DNA of 64,000 nt from Cupriavidus taiwanensis (GTDB lineage Bacteria > Pseudomonadota > Gammaproteobacteria > Burkholderiales > Burkholderiaceae): contig NZ_LT977071.1 in NCBI RefSeq assembly GCF_900250075.1, positions 1,129,261-1,193,260 of the forward strand. Direction: 5' to 3'. Position 1 is the stretch's first letter, and the number at the start of each line of letters is the position of its first letter. The position numbers were made by a program, and so were the translations under genes. Below, piece by piece: positions 54,026 through 61,519 of the stretch. Under the pieces are notes generated by a model. The model had not been told where the DNA came from, did no database searches, and worked only from the letters and a program-made list of their open reading frames with translations.

Positions 54026-55104
54026 TGAAGCAAGCTGAACTCTCGATTGTCATGCCCGGATACAAGAAGACCATGCTCGCCGCGGCGCTGGCGCTGGGCG
54101 CCATCGGCGCAGCCTTTGCGCAGGACCCGCATGCCGGCCATGCGCACGGCCATGGCCAACAGGCCGCGCCGGCCGCGCCTGCCGCGATGCAAGGGATGGA
54201 CCATAGCCAGATGCAGGGCATGGACCACAGCCAGATGCAAGGGATGGACCACGGCCAGGTGCAAGGCATGGACCAGCCGGAGATCCAGACCATGGACGGC
54301 GCCAACGCGCCGCCGCAAGAGTCGGCCCCGGCGATGGACCATGGCGACATGAAAATGCAGGGCGGCAGCGCGCCGCCCGACGCGCGCGACCCGCACGCCT
54401 ATTCCGGCGGCTACCAGCTCGGCGTCGGCCAGTATGCGCTGGGCGACAAGCGCCAGCTGGTGATGGCCGACGAGCACCTGTTCGCGTCGGTGCTGGTCGA
54501 CCGCCTGGAATGGGCCCATGCCAACGGCCACAATGCCGCCGCCTACGAGGCGCAGGCATGGTTCGGCAACAGCTTCGACAAGCTGGTGCTCAAGGCCGAG
54601 GGCGAGGCCTCGAAGGGCAAGCTGCACGAAGCCCGCACCGAGCTGCTGTGGGGCCACGCCGTGGCCAGCTACTGGGACACCCAGCTGGGCCTGCGCAACG
54701 ACGCCGGCAGCGGACGCCCGGCGCGCAACTGGCTGGCGTTCGGCGTGCAGGGGCTGGCGCCGTACTGGTTCGAGGTCGATGCCACCGCCTATGTCGGCAC
54801 CAGCGGCCGCACCGCGCTGCGGCTGTCGGCGGAGTATGAGCTGCTGCTGACGCAGCGCCTGATCCTGCAACCGCGCATCGAGGCCAATCTCTACGGCAAG
54901 AACGACCCGGAAGTGGGCATCGGCAGCGGCTTGTCCAACGGTACCGTGGGGCTGCGGCTGCGCTATGAGTTCAGCCGGCAGTTCGCCCCGTATATCGGCG
55001 TGGAGCGCTACCAGGCCTTCGGCAATACCGCGGACATGATCCGCAGCGCCGGCGGCAAGTCGGGCGAAACGCGCTTCGTCGCCGGCGTGCGCGTGTGGTT
55101 CTGA
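54025..55104 (+). CDS. copB: Outer-membrane copper resistance protein CopB
   Basis: A 359-residue protein. Signal peptide (TMLAAALALGAIGAAFAQ), then a His/Met-rich segment (about residues 35-115) with repeats of the form MQGMDHSQ, then a CopB beta-barrel domain (GYQLGVGQYALGDK to a C-terminal FVAGVRVWF, with a terminal Phe usual for outer-membrane proteins). The likely role is copper binding at, or release through, the outer membrane. An in-frame ATG at 54052 (MPGYKK) would give a more normal signal length; 54025 is used because of the coupled overlap with copA. Confidence 0.92.
   Translation: MKQAELSIVMPGYKKTMLAAALALGAIGAAFAQDPHAGHAHGHGQQAAPAAPAAMQGMDHSQMQGMDHSQMQGMDHGQVQGMDQPEIQTMDGANAPPQESAPAMDHGDMKMQGGSAPPDARDPHAYSGGYQLGVGQYALGDKRQLVMADEHLFASVLVDRLEWAHANGHNAAAYEAQAWFGNSFDKLVLKAEGEASKGKLHEARTELLWGHAVASYWDTQLGLRNDAGSGRPARNWLAFGVQGLAPYWFEVDATAYVGTSGRTALRLSAEYELLLTQRLILQPRIEANLYGKNDPEVGIGSGLSNGTVGLRLRYEFSRQFAPYIGVERYQAFGNTADMIRSAGGKSGETRFVAGVRVWF
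54187..54282 (+). repeat. Tandem 24-bp repeats in copB
   Basis: Four direct units of 24 bp starting at 54187, 54211, 54235 and 54259, each encoding M/V-Q-G-M-D followed by HSQ, HGQ or QPE. The third base of codons varies between units (GGG/GGC, CAT/CAC), so the peptide is kept more strictly than the DNA. Such Met-Asp-His repeats are copper-binding elements in CopB proteins. Confidence 0.85.
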
Positions 55105-55153
55105 CGCGGTCGCCCGGACCATCCCACTTCTACATCCCTCAGCGGAGACCATC

Positions 55154-55540
55154 ATGCATGCCAATCGCCCCCTGATCCACGCCATGATTGCGGCCACTGC
55201 CGCGCTGGCCAGCAGCCTTGCCTTCGCGCATCCCAAGCTGGAAGCGTCGACGCCCGCCGACAAGGCCGAGGTGCCCGCGCCGCAGAAGATCGAGCTGCGC
55301 TTCTCCGAAAACCTCGTCACCCAGTTTTCCGGCGCCAACCTGGTGATGACCGGGATGCCGGGCATGGCCAACCATGCGCCGATGAAGATGGCCGTGAAGG
55401 TCTCGGGCAGCGATGACCCCAAGACCATGGTCATCACCCCCACGCAGCCGCTGCCGCCGGGCAGCTACCGGGTGGACTGGCGCGCGGTCTCTTCCGACAC
55501 CCATCCCGTCAATGGCAACGTCACGTTCACGGTGAAGTAA
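55154..55540 (+). CDS. copC: Periplasmic copper-binding protein CopC
   Basis: A 128-residue protein with a signal peptide ending SLAFA and mature start HPKLEASTPAD, giving the N-terminal Cu(II)-binding His of CopC. A Met-rich loop (MTGMPGMANHAPMKM) provides the Cu(I) site, and the conserved DTHPVNG lies near the end. It carries copper in the periplasm and passes it to CopD. GGAGA precedes the ATG. Confidence 0.94.
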   Translation: MHANRPLIHAMIAATAALASSLAFAHPKLEASTPADKAEVPAPQKIELRFSENLVTQFSGANLVMTGMPGMANHAPMKMAVKVSGSDDPKTMVITPTQPLPPGSYRVDWRAVSSDTHPVNGNVTFTVK

Positions 55541-56488
55541 TTGGCGCAGCCGCAATGGCTGGCCGCCGGGCTACGCCTGGCGCTTTATCTCGACCTCGCG
55601 CTGGTGTTCGGGCTGCCGCTGTTCTGCCTCTACGCACTGCATCGGGACGAACGCGCCGGCCGCTTCGCGCGCCGTTGCCGGGCGCTCGCGCTGGGTGGCG
55701 CCGGCACGGGCATCGCGCTGTCGCTGCTGGCCCTGGTCGAGATGGCGCGCGCCATGACGGGCGTCTCGGACTATGCCGCGCTGCAGGCCCATGTTCTGGC
55801 GATGATCGTCACCGGGACCGATTTCGGCGTGGCCTGGTGCGCGCGCGTGGCGGCGCTGCTGTTGTTCGTGCTGGCCGGCATGAACCTGCGCCGCTTGCAT
55901 CGCGTGCGTGCGACCTGCGCCGTGCTGGCCGCGTATGGCGGCGTGGCGCTGGCCACGCTGGCGTGGGGCGGGCATGGCGCGATGCACGACGGCGTGGTGC
56001 GCTACCTGCACCTGGCCTCGGACGTGACCCACCTGCTGGCCGCGGGCGCATGGGTGGGGGCGCTGGCGGCGTTTTTGCTGATGGCGTGGCCCGGGCCGAC
56101 GCCGCCCGGCGAGGCCCTGGCGCTGCTGAGCCGCAGCGCCAACGGCTTCGCGCGCATCGGTACCCGCATCGTGGCGCTGCTGGTGATTACCGGCGTGCTC
56201 AATTACTGGCTCATCGTCGGGCCGGTGCTGCCGGATTTCGCGCCGATGTCCTACGGCGGGCTGCTGGCGGCCAAACTGGCGTTGTTTGCCACCATGCTCG
56301 GGCTGGCGGCGGCGAACCGGTTTGCGCTGGCGCCACGGCTGGAAGCGGCCGCGCGCACGGGCGAGCGGGGCCCGGCGCTGCGGGCAGTCCAGGCGCTGCG
56401 GCGCAGCTTGCTGTTCGAAGCCGGCATCGCCGCGCTGGTGCTGGCGCTGGTGGCGGTGCTGGGCATGCAGTCGCCGACGCCGGCATGA
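55541..56488 (+). CDS. copD: Inner-membrane copper transport protein CopD
   Basis: A 315-residue polytopic protein with about eight hydrophobic segments, of the CopD domain family. Conserved parts include ALATLAWGGHGAMHDG, HLASDVTHLLAAGAWVGAL, and YGGLLAAKLALFATMLGLAAANRF. It starts with TTG immediately after the copC TAA, using GGTGAAG at the end of copC as ribosome site, so translation is coupled. It takes copper delivered by CopC into the cytoplasm. It converges on the secretion operon with only 30 bp between stops. Confidence 0.9.
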   Translation: MAQPQWLAAGLRLALYLDLALVFGLPLFCLYALHRDERAGRFARRCRALALGGAGTGIALSLLALVEMARAMTGVSDYAALQAHVLAMIVTGTDFGVAWCARVAALLLFVLAGMNLRRLHRVRATCAVLAAYGGVALATLAWGGHGAMHDGVVRYLHLASDVTHLLAAGAWVGALAAFLLMAWPGPTPPGEALALLSRSANGFARIGTRIVALLVITGVLNYWLIVGPVLPDFAPMSYGGLLAAKLALFATMLGLAAANRFALAPRLEAAARTGERGPALRAVQALRRSLLFEAGIAALVLALVAVLGMQSPTPA

Positions 56489-56518
56489 AGGCCGTGCCGC
56501 GGGGCGGGCGGACCACCC

Positions 56519-57721
56519 TTAGCGCTCGCGCAAGGCCTCGGCGGCGCGGCGCAGCGGCTTGAGCAGGTAATCCAGCACGGTGCGGCGGCCGGTGCGGATC
56601 TCGGCCGTGGCAACCATGCCGGGCAGGATCGGGTGGCGCTTGCCGTCGCTGGTTTCCAGGTAGGCGTGGTCGGTCAGCACGTAGACACGGTAGTAGTAGA
56701 TGCGCTTGTCGACCTGGTCTTCGATGGTGTCGGGCGAGATCCGGTCGACGCGGGCCGGCAGCGTGCCGTAGATCGACGGCTCGAACGCCGTGATCTTGAC
56801 CGTGGCCGGCTGCGCCGGGTGGATGAAGGCGATGTCGCGCGGGCTCAGCCGCGCCTCGATCAGCAACTGGTCGCCCAGCGGCACGATTTCCATCAGCACG
56901 CCGCCGGGGCTGACCACGCCGCCGATGGTGGAGACGCGGATGTCCTTGACGATGCCGCGCGCCGGCGAGTTGATGGCGGTGCGGCGCAACTGGTCGGCAC
57001 GGCCTTCGCGCACCTTCAGCAGCGGGCCGAGGTCAGCCATGGTGGTGGCGTAGTCGGCCTTCAGCGCCACGTAGTATTCGCTCTGGGTGGCCGCGAGTTT
57101 GGTCGAGAACTCGGCCACCTTCTGCCGCAGCCGCAGTACCTCGACTTCATTGGTGGCGCCGGTGCGCAGCAGCGGGATGGCGATCTGCAGTTCGTTCTCG
57201 GCCAGCCGCAGCTGCTCGCGCAGGTTGCCGACGTTCTCGCGGAAGGCACGACGGTTGGCGGTGAAGAGCTGGCGCTCGCGATCGACCACTGCGGCGTTGC
57301 CGGCCAGCTCGGCCGGGAAGGCAACATTGGCGGCATCGTTCATTTCCGCGTGCAGCCGTGCCGCGCGCGCCTGCAGCGCCGCGATCCGCTCCAGCGTCTC
57401 TTCCATCGAAGCGCGCGCCTGCACCGGGTCGAGCGTGGCCAGCTGCTGTCCGGCTTCGACCACGTCGCCCTCGCGCACCGCCAGCTCGGCCAGGATGCCG
57501 CCCTCCAGGCTCTGGATGATCTGGCCCTTGGACGCCGGCGTGACGCGGCCCTCGCCGATCGCCACTTCGTCGAGCCCGGCCAGCGCCGCCCATAGCAGGA
57601 ACAGCGTCAGCGCCGCCACGATCACCCACAGCAGGTAGCGCGGGCCCGCCGGCTCGCCGCCGATGCGCATCCAGTCCGCGGCCGCGGCCGCTTTCGTGTC
57701 CATGCCCATGTCCGTGCACAT
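56519..57721 (-). CDS. Type I secretion periplasmic adaptor (HlyD/LapC family)
   Basis: A 400-residue membrane fusion protein: one N-terminal membrane helix (YLLWVIVAALTLFLLWAALAG, about residues 28-48), lipoyl-like and barrel domains split by a long coiled-coil hairpin (about 95-260), and a C-terminal beta-barrel ending in LPGMVATAEIRTGRRTVLDYLLKPL. It links the ABC exporter to TolC in the periplasm. The ATG at 57721 has AGGAGG 6 nt upstream and lies 2 bp after the ABC gene stop. Confidence 0.93.
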   Translation of the reverse strand: MCTDMGMDTKAAAAADWMRIGGEPAGPRYLLWVIVAALTLFLLWAALAGLDEVAIGEGRVTPASKGQIIQSLEGGILAELAVREGDVVEAGQQLATLDPVQARASMEETLERIAALQARAARLHAEMNDAANVAFPAELAGNAAVVDRERQLFTANRRAFRENVGNLREQLRLAENELQIAIPLLRTGATNEVEVLRLRQKVAEFSTKLAATQSEYYVALKADYATTMADLGPLLKVREGRADQLRRTAINSPARGIVKDIRVSTIGGVVSPGGVLMEIVPLGDQLLIEARLSPRDIAFIHPAQPATVKITAFEPSIYGTLPARVDRISPDTIEDQVDKRIYYYRVYVLTDHAYLETSDGKRHPILPGMVATAEIRTGRRTVLDYLLKPLRRAAEALRER

Positions 57722-57723
57722 GT

Positions 57724-59955
57724 TCAGCCTCCTGGCGCGTCCGGCGCGCTCGCGGCCTGCGCGCCCTTGCCGCGCAGCGCGGCAAGCACAACATCTTTGG
57801 GGCCGTCGCGCACGATGCGCCCGTTGTCGACGACGATAATGCGATCGACCAGCGCCAGCACCGCGTAGCGGTGCGTGGCCACCACCAGCGTGCGCTGGCC
57901 CAGCCAGGGCCGCAGCCGCCCGATCACGGCCTGCTCGGTGGCCTCGTCCAGCGACGCGGTGGGCTCGTCCAGCAGCAGTACGCTGGGCGCACGCAGCAGC
58001 GTGCGCGCCAGGATCAGCGCCTGCTTCTGGCCGCCGGACAGGCCCACGCCGTTCTCGCGGATGGTCAGGTCGAGCCCGTGCACCTGGTTCAGCAGCAGCC
58101 GGTCCGCGCACGCCAGCCGCAGCGCCTGCAGCATGGCCTCGTCGGTAGCGAGCGGATCGGCCACCAGCAGGTTGTCGCGCAAGCTGCCGTAGAACAGGCT
58201 GGATTCCTGCATCACCATGCCGACGTCGCGGCGCACGTCGGCGGAATCGATCAGCAGTAAGGGCGTGTCGTTGAACAGGATGCGGCCCTGCACCGGCGTC
58301 GCCAGCCCGCCCAGCAGGCGCAGCAGCGTGGACTTGCCGGCGCCGACGCGGCCCAGCACCGCGATGCGCTCGCCGGCCGCGATCTGCAGCTGCGGGATGT
58401 TGAGCACCGGCTTTTCCTGCGGGTCGAAGCCGTACACCACCTGCTCGAAGCGATAGCGCCCCACCAGCGCGGGCCGGTGGTACGCGTCGCGCGCCGGGTC
58501 ATGGTCCAGCGGCAGGCTCAGCAGTGCGTCCAGTCCCTGCTTGCCGACGCGCGCGTTCTGGATGCGCCCCAGCACCGCTGGGATCTGCGACAGCGGCGCG
58601 ATGGTGCGGCTGGTCAGGATCGAGCAGGCCAGCACCGCGCCGAACGACAGGCCCCCATCCAGGATGCCATGCACGCCTGCCACCAGCACCCCGACATAGG
58701 CCAGCTGCTGCACCGTCTGCGACAGGTTCAGCAGCAGCCCGGCGATAAAGCGCTGCTGCAGGCCGATCTCGCCGTTGACCGTGTTGACCTGGTCCCACAG
58801 CTTGCGAAAGCGCGGCTCGGCCTGCAGGGTCTTGATGTCCTCGGCCCGGTAGATCGATTCCATCAGGATCGCGTTGCGCAGCGCGGCCTCGCTCATGCCC
58901 TGCCGCGACAGCCGCGCCAGCGGAATCTGCGCCACCAGCCCGGGCAGCACCAGCAGCGGGATCGCCGCCAGCGGCACGAGCACCAGCCAGCCGCCAAGCA
59001 GCCAGATGATGACCAGGAAGCCGGCGACGAAGGGCAGGTCGATCAGCACCCCGAGCGTGCTCGAGGTGAGCAGCTCGCGCAACTGCTCCAGGTCGCGCAG
59101 CTGCGCCACCAGCGTGCCGGGCGAGCGCGGACGCGCATCGTTGCGGATATCCAGCACACGCGCGAAGAACATTGCCGACAGCCGCTGATCGACCTGCTTG
59201 CCGAAATGATCGGCGATCGACACTCGCACGGTGCGGATCAGCAGCTCCAGCACCAGTGCCAGCGCCACGCCGCTGGCCAGCACCCACAGCGTATGCAGCG
59301 AACGCGCCGGCACCACGCGGTCCCACACCTGCATCGCGAACAGCGAGGTGCCCACCGCCAGCAGGTTGCCGAACAGCGAGCCGGCGCCCAGCTCCACCAG
59401 CGTGCGCCAGTTGGCGGTGAAGATGCTGCCGAGCCAGCCTTCCGGGCGCGCTGCCAGGTAGGCGTCGAGACGGCCGCTGCGCGGCGCCACCCGTTCGCGT
59501 ACCAGCAGCAGGCGCACGGCGCCGTCGCCGTGCCGTGCCAGTGCCGCCAGCGCGGGGGTGCGCTCGATGGTGCCGGCATCGGTGGGCAGCTGCAGCACCG
59601 CCTTGCCGTCGGCGACGCCCGTCAGCAGGGCGATCTGCGCTCCGTCCAGCACCACCAGCGCGGGCAGCAGCAGCGGCGACAGCGCGGCCGCGGGCAGGTC
59701 GGCAAACTGGGCCGACAAGCCCGCGGCGGCGGCCATCTCGACCACCGCGCGCTCGGCGTCGGCGCGGTCGGTCCAGGCGGCGGCGCCACGTACCAGTTCC
59801 GGCGAAGGCGACAGTCCGAGCTGGCGGGCGGCCAGCAGCAGCGCCTCGGCCCAGGCCAATGCCGGCTGCGCGGGCTGCGCCGGCGCGCCGCCATCGTGGG
59901 GTCTGGCTCCGGCCGGCGTAGTGCCGGCGCTCGGTGCGTCAAGGGTGGCTTGCAC
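57724..59955 (-). CDS. Type I secretion ABC exporter (LapB-like, peptidase-like N-domain)
   Basis: A 743-residue fused permease-ATPase. The first 140 residues are a C39-peptidase-like domain without the catalytic cysteine, as in exporters of RTX adhesins. This is followed by six membrane helices (about 165-450) and an ATPase with Walker A GRVGAGKST (around residue 540), signature GLSGGQKQ and Walker B VLLLDEPTASLDEA. It exports the adhesin encoded upstream in one step. Its start overlaps the 3' end of the tolC-like gene by 17 bp. Confidence 0.94.
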   Translation of the reverse strand: MQATLDAPSAGTTPAGARPHDGGAPAQPAQPALAWAEALLLAARQLGLSPSPELVRGAAAWTDRADAERAVVEMAAAAGLSAQFADLPAAALSPLLLPALVVLDGAQIALLTGVADGKAVLQLPTDAGTIERTPALAALARHGDGAVRLLLVRERVAPRSGRLDAYLAARPEGWLGSIFTANWRTLVELGAGSLFGNLLAVGTSLFAMQVWDRVVPARSLHTLWVLASGVALALVLELLIRTVRVSIADHFGKQVDQRLSAMFFARVLDIRNDARPRSPGTLVAQLRDLEQLRELLTSSTLGVLIDLPFVAGFLVIIWLLGGWLVLVPLAAIPLLVLPGLVAQIPLARLSRQGMSEAALRNAILMESIYRAEDIKTLQAEPRFRKLWDQVNTVNGEIGLQQRFIAGLLLNLSQTVQQLAYVGVLVAGVHGILDGGLSFGAVLACSILTSRTIAPLSQIPAVLGRIQNARVGKQGLDALLSLPLDHDPARDAYHRPALVGRYRFEQVVYGFDPQEKPVLNIPQLQIAAGERIAVLGRVGAGKSTLLRLLGGLATPVQGRILFNDTPLLLIDSADVRRDVGMVMQESSLFYGSLRDNLLVADPLATDEAMLQALRLACADRLLLNQVHGLDLTIRENGVGLSGGQKQALILARTLLRAPSVLLLDEPTASLDEATEQAVIGRLRPWLGQRTLVVATHRYAVLALVDRIIVVDNGRIVRDGPKDVVLAALRGKGAQAASAPDAPGG

Positions 59956-61453
59956 TATCGTGCTCCCGCAGCAAGGCCACGAACCTGCCGGTGGCGGCGT
60001 GCGCCTTGATGCGCGCCAGCATGCCGTCGGCGACCGCGCCGATCCATTCCTGCTCGGCCAGGAAGATCTCGCGCTCGGGATTGAGCACGTCGGTCAAGGT
60101 CCGCTTGTTGAGGATGTATTCCTGCCAGTACAGGTCGCGCGAGGCGCGCAGCAGCGCGATCATCTGCGCATAGCTTTGCGTGCGCGCCGCGGCGCCGGCC
60201 GCCTCGGTGGCGGCGGAATGCAGCGTGGTGCGGGCCAGCAGCCGCTCATTGTCCAGCGCCTGCTGGGCGGCGCGCTGGCCGGCGCGGGCGGCGTCGATGC
60301 GGTGCCGGTTCAGCCCCCCCAGCGAAAAGTCGCCGGCGATCGCCACGCCGATCCAGGTGTCGTCGTTGGCATTGGCGCGGCCGGTCGACACCGAGCGGCT
60401 GGCGCCGACGCTGACCGACGGGAAGCGCTCGGCCTCTGCCAGCGTCACGCGCGCGTGCGCGACCTCGGCCGCGGCAGCGGCGGCCAGCACCTTGGGTGTG
60501 TGCTCGATGTCTTCGCCCTCGTCGCCCAGGCCGCGGACCTCGTCTTCGGTGCGCGCCAGTTCGGCCACGCGTTCGGGCCGCACGCCGATCAGCTCGGCCA
60601 GGCGCGACGCGGCCACGTCGAAACGGGTGCGCGCGCGCAGCACCTCGGTACGGGCACGCTGGATCGCCACGTCTGCCATGGTGCCGTCCGAACTGACCGA
60701 CAGCCCCGCGCGCACGCGCTGGCCGATCTTGTCGCGCGTGACCGCCAGCGTCTCGAGCTGGCGCTGCGCGGCCGCCATCACCGCCTGGCTGGCGGCCAAT
60801 TCGATATAGATCGAGGCGGTGTTGTAGGCGATCTGCTCGACCGTGTCGGACAGCTCATGGCGGCGCTGCACCAGCGAGGCGTCCGCAGCCGAGATCTTGC
60901 TGGCGGTGCGGCCGAAGTCGTACAGCAGCTGGCTCACACCCACCGAAGCGCGCGCGCCCATGTCGTTGCCGCCGCTGCCGAAGCTGCCGCCGTAGCCCGG
61001 GCGCACGCCGTATTCCAGCTTGGGATACCAGGCCGAACGCGCCACTGCGATCTCGGCCTCGCTCTGCGCCACCACTGCGTTGGCGCGGCCGATATCGGGA
61101 TGCCGCGAGATCGCGATGCCCACGGCCTCGTGCAGCGCCATGCCCGCCAGCGGGATTCGCAAAGCCGCCGGCACACCGTTCGATGTGGCCGCATTCGGCG
61201 CCGGCGCGGTGGCCGGCGTGGCCGTGGCGGCAAGCGCTGGTACCGGCGCAGCAACCGCCGGCCCGGCCATCGACATGGCCGCGAGCAGCGTCGCGAGCAA
61301 TGTGCCCAAAAGCGGTTTTGCCGCGCGCGAGGCGGTGAAACCGGGAAACCAGGAGAGGCCGAAGCCGGGGCCGGCGCTTGCGCCGGCGTCAAGGGTCAGT
61401 CTGACTGTGAACAAGATGGCGATGCCGTCCGGATGTATCGATCGCGCCGGCAT
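59939..61453 (-). CDS. TolC-family outer-membrane channel of the type I system (LapE-like)
   Basis: A 504-residue TolC-type protein. After an N-terminal extension and signal-like segment (LLGTLLATLLAAMSMAGPAVA) it shows both TolC repeats: GMALHEAVGIAISRHPDIGRA and the second ASRLAELIGVRPERVAEL to FPSVSVGASRSVS. It ends EYILNKRTLTDVLNPEREIF, typical of the AggA/LapE group. The start is uncertain: 61453 gives a 50-residue stretch before the signal, and a TTG at about 61412 is possible. It lies 66 bp downstream of the adhesin gene. Confidence 0.9.
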   Translation of the reverse strand: MPARSIHPDGIAILFTVRLTLDAGASAGPGFGLSWFPGFTASRAAKPLLGTLLATLLAAMSMAGPAVAAPVPALAATATPATAPAPNAATSNGVPAALRIPLAGMALHEAVGIAISRHPDIGRANAVVAQSEAEIAVARSAWYPKLEYGVRPGYGGSFGSGGNDMGARASVGVSQLLYDFGRTASKISAADASLVQRRHELSDTVEQIAYNTASIYIELAASQAVMAAAQRQLETLAVTRDKIGQRVRAGLSVSSDGTMADVAIQRARTEVLRARTRFDVAASRLAELIGVRPERVAELARTEDEVRGLGDEGEDIEHTPKVLAAAAAAEVAHARVTLAEAERFPSVSVGASRSVSTGRANANDDTWIGVAIAGDFSLGGLNRHRIDAARAGQRAAQQALDNERLLARTTLHSAATEAAGAAARTQSYAQMIALLRASRDLYWQEYILNKRTLTDVLNPEREIFLAEQEWIGAVADGMLARIKAHAATGRFVALLREHDSASHP

Positions 61454-61474
61454 GCGTGCATGACGGCGCCACGG

Positions 61475-61508
61475 CCGGCCCGGCTGCTCGCGCATGCCGC
61501 CGGGCCGG
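61475..61508 (-). promoter_or_regulatory. Strong hairpin between adhesin and TolC genes
   Basis: CCGGCCCGGC and GCCGGGCCGG form a perfect 10-bp all-GC stem with a 14-nt loop, entirely within the short gap between the adhesin stop (61520) and the tolC-like start. No T-run follows in the minus direction. It may protect the long adhesin mRNA end or reduce read-through into the secretion genes. Confidence 0.5.
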
Positions 61509-61519
61509 GGGCTGCGGGG

